Part shown: piece by piece, positions 52,578 to 61,211 of the stretch
How positions within the stretch are numbered: position 1 is the first letter of the stretch
Layout: each line of letters opens with the position of its first letter
DNA from: Candidatus Zymogenus saltonus
GTDB lineage: Bacteria > Desulfobacterota > Zymogenia > Zymogenales > Zymogenaceae
NCBI GenBank assembly: GCA_016929395.1
Contig: JAFGIX010000070.1
Coordinates: forward strand, 1-64,000
Length of the DNA: 64,000 nt
Reading direction: 5' to 3'
Notes under the pieces: model-generated
What the model was told of the DNA's origin: nothing
The model's database searches: none
What the model saw: only the letters and a program-made list of their open reading frames with translations
Translations under genes and position numbers: made by a program

Positions 52578-53231
52578 ATGAGCAGAGGGGGAAAAAAGGA
52601 TGCAGATAAAGGCACAAGGGACGATAAAGCGGCGGTCAATAACGTCGCCGAAAGCGTTGATATCGCTCTTGAGGAGATCAGGTACATCCGCGAGGTGATG
52701 GAGGGGACGAAGGATTTCTTCATATCGGGCTGGTCGGGAATCGCCTGGGGAGTCGCTATAATAATCGGAGTAATGCTTACCGAGCGGATAATCTCGCATC
52801 CCCCAGATCTCGGCGTTTCAAAGACACTCTGGGTCTTGTGGATAATCGTCTTTACGTTTGCCTCCGGCGTTGAGACCTTTTATTTCTTTAAGGGCGCCAA
52901 GGATACCGGGAGGATTATCATCTCCACCGTGACCGTAAGGATTTTCGCGACCGAGACGGTCATGAGCGTCCAGGGCCTGATTTTGACCCTCCTCCTGATA
53001 CACATTGGATTCCCTTCCTATATCCCCGGCGCATGGCTTCTCATCCTCGGAGCCATGATGTTTGTGGCCGGCCTCTTTTTCCCGGGAGGGATATGGGTAT
53101 TCGGGGGCCTCACCTTTGTGGCCTCCATTATCGCGTTTATCATGCCGGAGATGGGACTTGTCTGCCTCGGTTTCGGGGGGGCCGTCTCTCTCTTCTGGGG
53201 CTTGGCCTATCTGACAAAGAGAAGGAAATAG
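52578..53231 (+). CDS. Membrane protein of unknown function
   Basis: 217 residues from the ATG at 52578, five bases after CTGGAGG; the ORF extends to 52455 without a ribosome site. A charged N-terminal ~45 residues are followed by about six membrane helices (WGVAIIIGVMLT, LWVLWIIVFTFASGV, LILTLLLIHIGFPS, LLILGAMMFVAGLFF, WVFGGLTFVASIIAF, CLGFGGAVSLFWGL). The next gene is 33 bases on, so these are co-transcribed. Confidence 0.68.
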   Translation: MSRGGKKDADKGTRDDKAAVNNVAESVDIALEEIRYIREVMEGTKDFFISGWSGIAWGVAIIIGVMLTERIISHPPDLGVSKTLWVLWIIVFTFASGVETFYFFKGAKDTGRIIISTVTVRIFATETVMSVQGLILTLLLIHIGFPSYIPGAWLLILGAMMFVAGLFFPGGIWVFGGLTFVASIIAFIMPEMGLVCLGFGGAVSLFWGLAYLTKRRK

Positions 53232-53264
53232 GTCAATCGTTTTCTCGATGGTTGGGAGGCCGTT

Positions 53265-53897
53265 ATGGCGGATTTGGAAAAAATTGACGTAAGCAAAGAG
53301 ACCGCAAAGGCGTGTGTAAGAAGGTCTTGTGAAGGCTGCGAAATAGAGGGGAGGCTCCTCTGCGTCCACACGGAGCTTGACCTTATCGATTTCGCCGTCC
53401 TGTTTGTTACGTGGTTTATCCCCTTTATCGCCGGGATGGTGATCGGGGAATTTTGGACCGGGCTCTGGATATGGGCGGGGCTCGCCGTTGTCTTCTTCGG
53501 TTTTGTGGAGGCGTATCTCCTCTGCCGTCACTGCCCCCACTACGCGGAGGACGGCTTCACCCTCAAGTGTCACGCAAACTGGGGGCTTCCCAAGCTCCCG
53601 AAGATCAACCGAAAGCCGCTGAACAGGGCTGAAAAGGCTGCCTGGCTTATCTACGTGGCCGTCCTCTTTCTCTACCCGATTCCATTTTTCATCGTGGGGA
53701 GGCTTTGGCTCCTTCTTCTCCTCGTAATCTGGGGGGGATTCGTGTGGGTGTGGACGGTGCAGAGGACACAGTGCAGCCGCTGTTTCTGTTTGTCTTGTCC
53801 CGCAAACCGGGCGCCGGAGGATGTGAGGGTTGTCTTTTTCAAAAACTACCCGGAGTATGCGGAGGCGTGGGGGGTTGACGAGGGCAATCTGAAGTAG
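53265..53897 (+). CDS. Cys-rich membrane protein of unknown function
   Basis: 210 residues with three or four membrane helices (FAVLFVTWFIPFIAGMVIG, WIWAGLAVVFFGFVEAYLL, WLIYVAVLFLYPIPFF, LWLLLLLVIWGGFVWVW) and Cys clusters outside them: CVRRSCEGCEIEGRLLC at residues 12-28, CRHCPHY...KCHANWG and CSRCFCLSCPANRAPEDV at the C-terminus. The Cys could bind Fe-S or zinc. GGAGG precedes the ATG. Confidence 0.68.
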   Translation: MADLEKIDVSKETAKACVRRSCEGCEIEGRLLCVHTELDLIDFAVLFVTWFIPFIAGMVIGEFWTGLWIWAGLAVVFFGFVEAYLLCRHCPHYAEDGFTLKCHANWGLPKLPKINRKPLNRAEKAAWLIYVAVLFLYPIPFFIVGRLWLLLLLVIWGGFVWVWTVQRTQCSRCFCLSCPANRAPEDVRVVFFKNYPEYAEAWGVDEGNLK

Positions 53898-54122
53898 GGG
53901 TTTGGAGTCTTGAGGTTCAAAGAATGCAGAAGTTGATTGGCTTGATTCGAGACATTGACTGGGAACGGTTTTCAAGTGGTGAATCTGGCTGAATACTTAA
54001 TTAGAAAGGGGAAGAACTCTTTTCGAGAATGGGAGCGATTTTAATTGAAATTGAGATGGATTTGAAAGGAAATTATCGGGCGGCAAATAGATAGAGGCCG
54101 TCTCGGAACAAAGGAGTATTTG

Positions 54123-54398
54123 ATGGACCTGAAGCTATTTTTCACTGTATTTGGAACCATATTTTTGGCGGAGCTCGGAGACAAGACGCAGCTTGCGGTC
54201 ATGGCCCTGGCGGCGGAAAACCACAAGGGGCTCCTCTCGATATTCTTGGGATCGGTTTTAGCCCTTGCACTTACGTCTCTCATAGGGGTATTGCTGGGCG
54301 GTGTTATTGCCAAGTACGTGTCGGCAAGCATTATTCAGTATGTGGCGGGCGGCCTCTTTGTCGTTGTAGGGATATTGATAATCGTCGGCAAGTTTTAG
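54123..54398 (+). CDS. UPF0016 (GDT1/TMEM165-like) half-size membrane transporter
   Basis: 91 residues from ATG 54123. FLAELGDKTQLAVMALAAE contains the family's ExGD(K/R)(T/S) motif; two or three helices follow. Full-length relatives carry two copies and transport Mn2+ or Ca2+ (family knowledge). Here a single copy is present, so it should act as a homodimer. GGAG lies before the start. Confidence 0.85.
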   Translation: MDLKLFFTVFGTIFLAELGDKTQLAVMALAAENHKGLLSIFLGSVLALALTSLIGVLLGGVIAKYVSASIIQYVAGGLFVVVGILIIVGKF

Positions 54399-54505
54399 AC
54401 CTCCGCCTCAGGAATATTTTGCCGCTGATGGCACAAGAGAGCCGCTTATTATAGGTCGGGGTGTCTTTTATAAACACAACCGTTTGTCTTAAAAAGGAGA
54501 AAAAA

Positions 54506-54874
54506 ATGTGGGAGCTGCTGTTCTGGGTGTATCTTGTCAACGCCGTTTTCCTGATCAATCACGAGGTAGACTCCGCCTACTGGAAGGAGTGGAACCTCAT
54601 GAGAATCCCGGGGGGGATAACCTTCTTTCTGATACTTCACTTTCCCCTCTTTTTTCTGGCCATTTATGGGGCCGTCCTTTTAGACCGCGGGGCGGCCTCC
54701 GGGCTGATATTCTCGCTGGCCTTGGGCCTTGTGGGCGTATTCGCCTTTGCCATACACACCTATTTCATGGCAAAAGGTAGGGATGAATTTAAAACGCCGA
54801 TCTCCCTTTTCATCCTGGTCTCGACCCTGGTCATCTCTCTCTTTCAGCTTGGGATTACTATTTACCTGATATAG
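54506..54874 (+). CDS. Small membrane protein (DUF6713-like)
   Basis: 122 residues from ATG 54506, preceded by GGAG six bases upstream. Four helices; the N-terminal VNAVFLINHEVDSAYWKEW resembles the HEIDSAYWKEW pattern of DUF6713, from memory. It precedes a winged-helix regulator gene, which may control it. Confidence 0.6.
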   Translation: MWELLFWVYLVNAVFLINHEVDSAYWKEWNLMRIPGGITFFLILHFPLFFLAIYGAVLLDRGAASGLIFSLALGLVGVFAFAIHTYFMAKGRDEFKTPISLFILVSTLVISLFQLGITIYLI

Positions 54875-54986
54875 CTTAGAGAGTCGGTGGAATTTTGGGG
54901 ATCGGTGAATATTATGAGAAGCTCGACATTTAATTGCTCGATATTTAATTAATATTGGAAAGTCACAGACTATTTTGTGAATAGAT

Positions 54987-55310
54987 ATGACTCATGAAGA
55001 TAAAAAAGAGAAGGGGCCGTTGACCGATGCCTTAAACCGTGTGATACACGAGAGGGCGAGGCTCGGGATAATGACAAAGCTCATGGCGGAGGGGGAATCG
55101 GGCTTCACGGAGCTTAAGAAGTCCCTCTCGCTTTCCGACGGCAACCTCAACGCGCACCTGAAGGTTCTCTTGAAGAATGAGTATATTTTTATGAAAAAGG
55201 AGTTTGTGGCAAACAAACCGAGAACAACGTACAGTATTTCCGAGAAGGGGAGGCTTGCGTTCAAGGAGTACATTAATTCGTTGGAGGAGTTCTTGAAAAG
55301 CGTGTCATGA
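54987..55310 (+). CDS. Winged-helix transcriptional regulator (HTH_34-like)
   Basis: 107 residues. The helix-turn-helix LKKSLSLSDGNLNAHLKVL and the wing KKEFVANKPRTTYSISEKGR are typical of the HTH_34 family, related to ArsR/MarR. A short C-terminal helix probably dimerises. No ligand domain. It follows a small membrane protein gene by 112 bases and may regulate it. Confidence 0.82.
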   Translation: MTHEDKKEKGPLTDALNRVIHERARLGIMTKLMAEGESGFTELKKSLSLSDGNLNAHLKVLLKNEYIFMKKEFVANKPRTTYSISEKGRLAFKEYINSLEEFLKSVS

Positions 55311-55694
55311 GATGGTAGTATCAAAGACGTTTTAATGATTCCAGGGTCGGATTGGTGGTGAAATGTCAAAGGGTGGTTACTTGTCGTCATGGCGGGGTTG
55401 GGATAGCAACAGTTTGACGGCAGGAGGCTGTAATCCGAAATAAGATTGTGGATTGTAAAAAAGGCGTCGTCACAATAATAGTAGGAAAGGGTGAAAGGAA
55501 AGCTGATCCCGCGAGAACGGGAATCAAGATTGAAACAGCAAAGGTCATACTCGCCAAAGCGGGGATACAGATAAAAACGGTAAAAATGTCATTTCCTTAA
55601 GAAGAAGGAATCAATAAAAAAATACTGTCATTCCCGATAAATCGGGAATCCAGAAAAATATTGGAAAGAAAGCCCTTATCACAGGAGGAAAACA
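55311..55694 (+). repeat. Intergenic region with REP-like inverted repeats
   Basis: 384 bases. ATTCCCGATAAATCGGGAAT at 55630-55649 is a 20-bp palindrome with a 2-base centre, and is embedded in TGTCATTCCCG...AATCCAG, the layout of dispersed repeats in many bacteria. A second, looser one lies near 55507. No gene is supported; the LolA-like gene starts at 55695 with AGGAGG. Confidence 0.6.
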
Positions 55695-56465
55695 ATGAAA
55701 CGAATAACGGCGGTTTTCGCAGCGGTTTTGGCGATGGGACTCTTTAAGGCGGCCATCGCTGCCGAGCTTACGGCCGAGGAGATCGTAAAAAGGGCCGAGG
55801 ATATCATGAGAGGCCAGTCCAACATCGGAAAGCTTACCATGATCGTGACCAACCCGAACTTTGAGAGGACCATCACAATGGAGTACTGGGAGAAGGGCCA
55901 GGACCTCTCCCTCGTAAAGATCACCTCTCCCGCAAAAGAGGCGGGAACGGTCTTCCTTAAGGTCGAAAACAACATGTGGAACTACATTCACTCGGCGGAA
56001 ATGATCATAGATATACCCCCATCTATGATGATGAATTCGTGGATGGGCTCCGACTTTACGAACGACGACCTCGTTCGGGAGTCGTCCATCGTGGATGACT
56101 ACATGCCGTTCCTTTTGGAGAACAGCGTGTTGAGCGAGGGGGAGGCGTATACCCTCGAGCTTACGGCAAAGCCGGATGCGCCGGTGGTCTGGGGGAAGAT
56201 ATTGGTATATGTCAGGGTGAGCGACTACGCCCCGCTGAAGTACGAATATTACGACGAAAAGGGGAAGCTGATGAGGATCATGACCATGAGCAAGATAGTG
56301 AAGATGGGAAAACGGGCGTATCCCACCGTCTGGACTATGGAGCCGAAGAACAAAAAGAATCATAAGACGATCGTCATTGTAGACGAGATCAAGTTCGATG
56401 TGCCGATAAGCGACAAAATCTTCTCGTATTCGAACCTGAAAAGGGGTATAATCCCCTCACAATAG
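55695..56465 (+). CDS. Outer membrane lipoprotein-sorting (LolA-like) periplasmic protein
   Basis: 256 residues. A Sec signal peptide (KRITAVFAAVLAMGLFKAAIA, cut after AxA) is followed by a half-barrel beta domain resembling LolA/LppX-type lipid carriers (IVKRAEDIMRGQSNIGKLTM, TVFLKVENNMWNYIHSAEM, WMGSDFTNDDLVRESS, VDEIKFDVPISDKIFSYSNL). It is the first of five adjacent genes with two FtsX-type permeases, an ATPase and an outer-membrane barrel, so it probably carries a lipid or lipoprotein across the periplasm. AGGAGG precedes the ATG. Confidence 0.82.
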   Translation: MKRITAVFAAVLAMGLFKAAIAAELTAEEIVKRAEDIMRGQSNIGKLTMIVTNPNFERTITMEYWEKGQDLSLVKITSPAKEAGTVFLKVENNMWNYIHSAEMIIDIPPSMMMNSWMGSDFTNDDLVRESSIVDDYMPFLLENSVLSEGEAYTLELTAKPDAPVVWGKILVYVRVSDYAPLKYEYYDEKGKLMRIMTMSKIVKMGKRAYPTVWTMEPKNKKNHKTIVIVDEIKFDVPISDKIFSYSNLKRGIIPSQ

Positions 56466-56493
56466 GCTCCGGGAGATTTTTGTTTAAAAAAAA

Positions 56494-57750
56494 ATGACGG
56501 GATTAAGCCAAATGGAAGATGGAAGGTATCTTATCATCAAGCTGGCGTGGAGGAACATCTGGCGCAACAAGAGGCGGACGATAATCACGGTTTCCGCCGT
56601 GGTCTTTGCCGTTACGCTCTCGATCTTCAGCTGGTGTTTCGCCGTGGGCGAGCACGAGCAGATGATCGACAACACCCTTAAGATTCACACCGGCAACCTC
56701 CAGGTCCACGACCTGGGGTACTGGGATGACAAGACGATCTACAAGAGCTTCGCCCCCCCGGAGGAGCTGATAAGCTTCCTGGACAACGACAAGCGGATCG
56801 AGGCGTACGTCAGGCGTCTGAACGTGGACGCCCTTATCTCCAGCGGCGCCGATACGGACGGTGTCCTCCTGATCGGGGTGGAGCCGGAGAGGGAGCTGAA
56901 ATTCAGCTCCATCGAGAAGAAGAAATTTAGGGGAGAATATCTTAAGCCGGGCGACCTGGAGGGGATATTTCTTGGTGAGACTCTGGCCAAGAACCTGAAC
57001 GTGGACGTGGGCGACAAGATTGTCGTTATCTGTCAGGACTTCTACGGGGGAATCAGTGCGGAGGTATACAATCTTACCGGGACGTTCAGGAGCGGATCGC
57101 CGGAGATGGACAGGTCCATGGCCTTCATAAATCTCGCCGCCGTCCAGTACCTCCTGTCGATGGAGGGCAGGGTCTCTGAGGTCTCCTTATTTCTCTCCGA
57201 ATCGAGGGCCTTGAAGAAAGTGGCCAGGGATATAAAGGGGATCGTCGATCTCGAAGAATACGAGGTGATGACCTGGGACGAGCTCTTGCCGGAGCTCGTT
57301 CAGGTGATCGAGCTGGACAACGTCTTCGGGTACATCTTTTTCGGGATGATAATGCTGGTTGTCATATTCGGGATATTGAACACCATCTTGATGTCGGTGA
57401 TGGAGCGCTACCGGGAGTTCGGGGTAATGATGGCGCTGGGGACGAAACCGGCAAATTTAGTAAGGCTCATCCTCACCGAGTCCTTTTTCATCGCCGTCCT
57501 TGGAGTCATTGTGGGAAACATCCTTGGATTCGCGATAGCCTACTACTACACCGTCGTGCCTTTCGACCTGTCATCATACAGTGCAAGCCTCGAGACCTTC
57601 GGGATGGATCCATATATTTATACGAAGATCTATGTGTGGGTCTTTTTACTGACAGATATAATCATCGTTTTGTCCACGCTTCTGTCCGCCCTCTATCCTG
57701 CTATAAAGGCTTCCCGCCTTAAGCCGGTCAGGGCCTTGAGATATGTATAG
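56494..57750 (+). CDS. ABC transporter permease, FtsX/LolC-E type (1)
   Basis: 418 residues. N-terminal WRNIWRNKRRTIITVSAVVF (LolE-type first helix), a large periplasmic domain (~50-280), then three helices: FFGMIMLVVIFGILNTILMS, LILTESFFIAVLGVIVGNIL and the C-terminal TDIIIVLSTLLSALYPAIKA. The layout is that of LolC/LolE and MacB. It pairs with the next gene, 9 bases on, to form a heterodimer. No strong ribosome site is seen before ATG 56494, so an internal ATG at 56512 is possible. Confidence 0.88.
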   Translation: MTGLSQMEDGRYLIIKLAWRNIWRNKRRTIITVSAVVFAVTLSIFSWCFAVGEHEQMIDNTLKIHTGNLQVHDLGYWDDKTIYKSFAPPEELISFLDNDKRIEAYVRRLNVDALISSGADTDGVLLIGVEPERELKFSSIEKKKFRGEYLKPGDLEGIFLGETLAKNLNVDVGDKIVVICQDFYGGISAEVYNLTGTFRSGSPEMDRSMAFINLAAVQYLLSMEGRVSEVSLFLSESRALKKVARDIKGIVDLEEYEVMTWDELLPELVQVIELDNVFGYIFFGMIMLVVIFGILNTILMSVMERYREFGVMMALGTKPANLVRLILTESFFIAVLGVIVGNILGFAIAYYYTVVPFDLSSYSASLETFGMDPYIYTKIYVWVFLLTDIIIVLSTLLSALYPAIKASRLKPVRALRYV

Positions 57751-57759
57751 GGAAATATT

Positions 57760-58986
57760 ATGGGAATGACGATAAAACTGGCATGGAGAAATATCTGGAG
57801 GAACAGGCGCCGATCCGGCGTAATCTTGACCGCCATTGTGGTGGGGCTTCTGGGGATGGTCTTTATGATCGCCCTTATGGACGGGATGAGCGCGGACATG
57901 GTGGAGGTGGCCATAGAGAATGGCGTAGGTCACGTCCAGATACACAAGGATGGATTCCTCGACAACATGAGCGTCAAGTTGAACGTAAGAAATCCCGGCT
58001 ATGTGATCAAGAGGATTGAGGGCACGCCGAACCTGAAGGCATATGCGGAGAGGGTGAAGGTAAGGGGCCTCATCTCCTCCGCGGAGTCTTCCTCCGGTGT
58101 CCTTATCTGGGGGGTGGACCACGAGAGGGAGCCGAAGCTGAATTTCATTAAGAAGTATAAAGAGGAGGGGGAGTTCCTCACCGGGGAGAAGGGGGAGATT
58201 TACATCGGGAGGTCTCTGGCCGAAAAGCTCAAGGTGGGGCTGGACGACAAGATAGTCCTGAGGGGGCAGGGATTGGCGACGGAGATCGTCTCGGCGGCCT
58301 TCAGGGTCAAGGGGATATTCGTTTCCACGTCGCCGGAATACGATAAATACAACGTATACATCAACATGGCGGACTCCCAGGTACTCTTCGATATGAACGG
58401 CAGGGTTTCCGAGATTGCCCTGATGTCCGACAGCCTCGAAAACGTTGATCTCCTGGCGTTTAACGTCAACAAGGAGATCGGGGTGCATGGCCTCAGGGCG
58501 AGCACGTGGAAGGAGATAATCCCCCTGATCGTACAGATGGTGGAGATGTTTTCGGCCTTTAACTACATCGTCTTTATAATTGTGATAATTGCCATGGCGT
58601 TCGGGATCGTGAACACGATCCTCATGAGCGTCCTCGAGAGGACGCGGGAGATAGGAATAATCATGGCGATAGGAACCAAACCGATAAGGGTGTTCGGCAT
58701 GGTGATGTGGGAGGGCTTCTTTCTGGGGCTCATGGGACTCGTCTTCGGCTGGGTGGTGTCAATAATCATCTACGCCGTCCTCCTGAAAACGGGGATAGAT
58801 TTTTCAATCTGGTCCGAAAGCCTCAAGTATATGGGTGGAATAGGGACCACCGTATATCCGATAATCAAACCCTACAACGTCTTCTGGTCTTCCGCCTCGG
58901 TATTTATCGCGGCGGTTCTCTCGGCCCTTTACCCGGCGGTAAAGATAATGAGGCTTACGCCGGTCAAGGCGTTCAGATCGGTGTAG
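57760..58986 (+). CDS. ABC transporter permease, FtsX/LolC-E type (2)
   Basis: 408 residues, paralogous to the previous protein: same first helix (AWRNIWRNRRRSGVILTAIV), large periplasmic domain, and three C-terminal helices (IVFIIVIIAMAFGIVNTILM, MVMWEGFFLGLMGLVFGWVV, SASVFIAAVLSALYPAVKIM). Together they would form the membrane core of the exporter. It ends 71 bases before the ATPase gene. Confidence 0.88.
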   Translation: MGMTIKLAWRNIWRNRRRSGVILTAIVVGLLGMVFMIALMDGMSADMVEVAIENGVGHVQIHKDGFLDNMSVKLNVRNPGYVIKRIEGTPNLKAYAERVKVRGLISSAESSSGVLIWGVDHEREPKLNFIKKYKEEGEFLTGEKGEIYIGRSLAEKLKVGLDDKIVLRGQGLATEIVSAAFRVKGIFVSTSPEYDKYNVYINMADSQVLFDMNGRVSEIALMSDSLENVDLLAFNVNKEIGVHGLRASTWKEIIPLIVQMVEMFSAFNYIVFIIVIIAMAFGIVNTILMSVLERTREIGIIMAIGTKPIRVFGMVMWEGFFLGLMGLVFGWVVSIIIYAVLLKTGIDFSIWSESLKYMGGIGTTVYPIIKPYNVFWSSASVFIAAVLSALYPAVKIMRLTPVKAFRSV

Positions 58987-59057
58987 GGAGATAAATTTAA
59001 AGGAAAGGGAAAATAAGAGTTTAATCAAGAGCTGCTGTTTCAATCAAAGGTGTGATT

Positions 59058-59747
59058 ATGACCGATAAAATCATCGTAACCAGAAAGCTTGTAAAAACAT
59101 ACGAGGAGTCGGAGGTAAAGGTGAACGCCCTGAGGGGGGTGGATCTTACGGTTGACGGGGGGGAGTTTATGGCCATAGCCGGGCCCTCCGGATCGGGCAA
59201 GACGACCCTCTTAAACATCATAGGGGGGCTGGACGTTCCCACTGGGGGGAGCGTCGTGGTCGGCGGCAAAGACCTCTCCGGCCTATCCAAGTCGGAGCTT
59301 TCCGATATGAGGCTCAGAAACCTCGGCTTCATCTTCCAGTCCTACAACCTGATTCCGGTGCTCTCGGCCCTCGAAAACGTGGAGTACGTCATGCTCCTTC
59401 AGGGGGTGCCGAAAGAGGAGAGACAGAGGCGCGCGGTGGATATATTGGAGGATGTGGGGCTTGCGGACTATATCGACGCCCGTCCAAACGAGATGAGCGG
59501 GGGCCAGCAGCAGCGGGTGGCGGTGGCGAGGGCAATCGTCTCAAATCCCGAAGTGGTCCTGGCCGACGAGCCAACGGCCAACCTCGACTCCGAGACGGGA
59601 GAATCCCTCCTTACTATGATGGGCGAGATGAACGAGAGACGCGGCGTGACGTTTATCTTTTCGACCCACGACAAGATGGTCATGGATCACTCCAGGAGGC
59701 TCGTAAAGCTGAAGGACGGGAAGATCGTCGAGGATATAAAGAAATAA
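59058..59747 (+). CDS. ABC transporter ATPase, LolD/MacB type
   Basis: 229 residues from the ATG at 59058; GTG at 59052 is in frame and close. Walker A GPSGSGKTTLLNIIGG, Q loop FIFQSYNLIPVLSALENVEY, signature MSGGQQQRVAVARAI, Walker B VVLADEPTANLD and switch His in STHDKMV. Closest in pattern to LolD and MacB, which power extraction of lipoproteins or export of peptides. Its gene lies between the permeases and the barrel. Confidence 0.92.
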   Translation: MTDKIIVTRKLVKTYEESEVKVNALRGVDLTVDGGEFMAIAGPSGSGKTTLLNIIGGLDVPTGGSVVVGGKDLSGLSKSELSDMRLRNLGFIFQSYNLIPVLSALENVEYVMLLQGVPKEERQRRAVDILEDVGLADYIDARPNEMSGGQQQRVAVARAIVSNPEVVLADEPTANLDSETGESLLTMMGEMNERRGVTFIFSTHDKMVMDHSRRLVKLKDGKIVEDIKK

Positions 59748-59805
59748 TAGGGATAAAAGATTTGCTATGAAGGCGGAACTCGGGAACAAAAGGGAGGTCG
59801 CCGGG

Positions 59806-61035
59806 ATGGGAATGAAGTCGGTTTTAATCGCCGTCGTCCTTTTCATATTTATCTTCTTCTTTTCTGCCACTCCCTCCTTTTCCCAGTCGAGGGAGATAAT
59901 AAAGACCGACGACTTCGACGTGAAGGTCGGCGGGTATATGAAGAACCTGACCACCTACACCTACAGCAGCGAGATGAGGGGGGTCGACAGCCTCTCCAAG
60001 GTGAGGCTCAAGCTCGAGGCGTCCTGGAAGAGGAGGGTCAAGGCTACGCTCCACTACGAGATAGCCTTGATCTCCGGCGAGTCTTTAAAGGATGAGGCCA
60101 CCAGAGAGATGGCGTCCGGGGACCCGGACGAGCTGTTCGACCTCTACTGGGGACTCAATAGCGACAGGTACGTCGTAGCGGCCCACACCCTGGACCGCGC
60201 CTATCTCTCGTTTTTTGCGGACTATTTCTCAGTCATGGTCGGAAGACAGCGGATAGCGTGGGGGGTGGCAAAATTTATCAGCCCGACCGACCTCTTCAAT
60301 CCCTTCAACCCCGCCGACATCGACAAGGAGGAGAGGGTGGGGGTGGACGCCCTCCTCTGCGAGATTCCCCTGGGGGATTTCTCCGGGCTTTCCCTCGTCT
60401 TTGCGCCGACCAAGAATATGGACTATGCGTCCTACGCCCTTCGCATCTACACCAATTTTCTCGACTACGACTTCGGACTCATGGCCGGGAGGTTTAAAGA
60501 CAGGGAGGTGTACGGCTTAGATTTTGCGGGCCAGATCGGAGATGTGGGATTATACGGCGAGTTTGCTTATTACATGGAGGATGATATCGAGTCCTACCTG
60601 ATCGAAGACAGGTTTGCCCCCTTCGGTTTTTCCGTCCAGTGGACGAAAAAGGAATACATCAGGGCGGTCTTGGGGGTGGAGTACCTGTTCCCCAACACCC
60701 TCTCCGTGCTCCTTGAGTACTACTACAACGGGAAGGGAGAGGCGAACAGGGAGAACTACAACTTCACCGCCCTTGCCGAAGGAAAGGAGCTGAACCTGGG
60801 CGAGAACTACGTCTTCGGAAGCCTGGGCTACGAGTTTACGCCCATTCTTCGGGGGGACGTTGCCTGCTTCTACAACATCGACGACCAGAGCGCCCTTTTC
60901 TCCCCGTCCCTTGAATATTCGGCCACCGAAAACCTCTATCTCAAGATAGGGGCGCAGATAGGTGTGGGGGACATGGGGAGCGAATACAGGCTCAGGCCCG
61001 ATCTCTACTACTTCCAGGTGCGCTACTACTTCTAA
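59806..61035 (+). CDS. Outer-membrane beta-barrel protein (DUF1302-like)
   Basis: About 409 residues from the ATG at 59806, eight bases after GGAGG; the ORF starts 13 codons earlier. A signal peptide (IAVVLFIFIFFFSATPSFSQ) is followed by alternating beta-strands rich in Tyr and aromatic girdles (GVGRQRIAWGVAKFISPTDL, LLEYYYNGKGEANRENYNF, VFGSLGYEFT) and a C-terminal YYFQVRYYF ending in Phe, the classic barrel signal. DUF1302-like proteins accompany MMPL or Lol-like systems (family knowledge). It is likely the outer-membrane end of the export system. Confidence 0.78.
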   Translation: MGMKSVLIAVVLFIFIFFFSATPSFSQSREIIKTDDFDVKVGGYMKNLTTYTYSSEMRGVDSLSKVRLKLEASWKRRVKATLHYEIALISGESLKDEATREMASGDPDELFDLYWGLNSDRYVVAAHTLDRAYLSFFADYFSVMVGRQRIAWGVAKFISPTDLFNPFNPADIDKEERVGVDALLCEIPLGDFSGLSLVFAPTKNMDYASYALRIYTNFLDYDFGLMAGRFKDREVYGLDFAGQIGDVGLYGEFAYYMEDDIESYLIEDRFAPFGFSVQWTKKEYIRAVLGVEYLFPNTLSVLLEYYYNGKGEANRENYNFTALAEGKELNLGENYVFGSLGYEFTPILRGDVACFYNIDDQSALFSPSLEYSATENLYLKIGAQIGVGDMGSEYRLRPDLYYFQVRYYF

Positions 61036-61211
61036 CCCGCCCGAAAAATCGACCTCAAGATAAAATCTCGTTGATTTCACGGCCCCCGTTGTGGTATTTT
61101 TTCACCTGGGAGGTGGCGGGACACATTTCATTAATGTCGCCGAAAGTTCTGCAATATAAGAGCTGGATTAGTTTTTATGTATTATGTATTTAATCTGTAG
61201 GAGCGGATACC

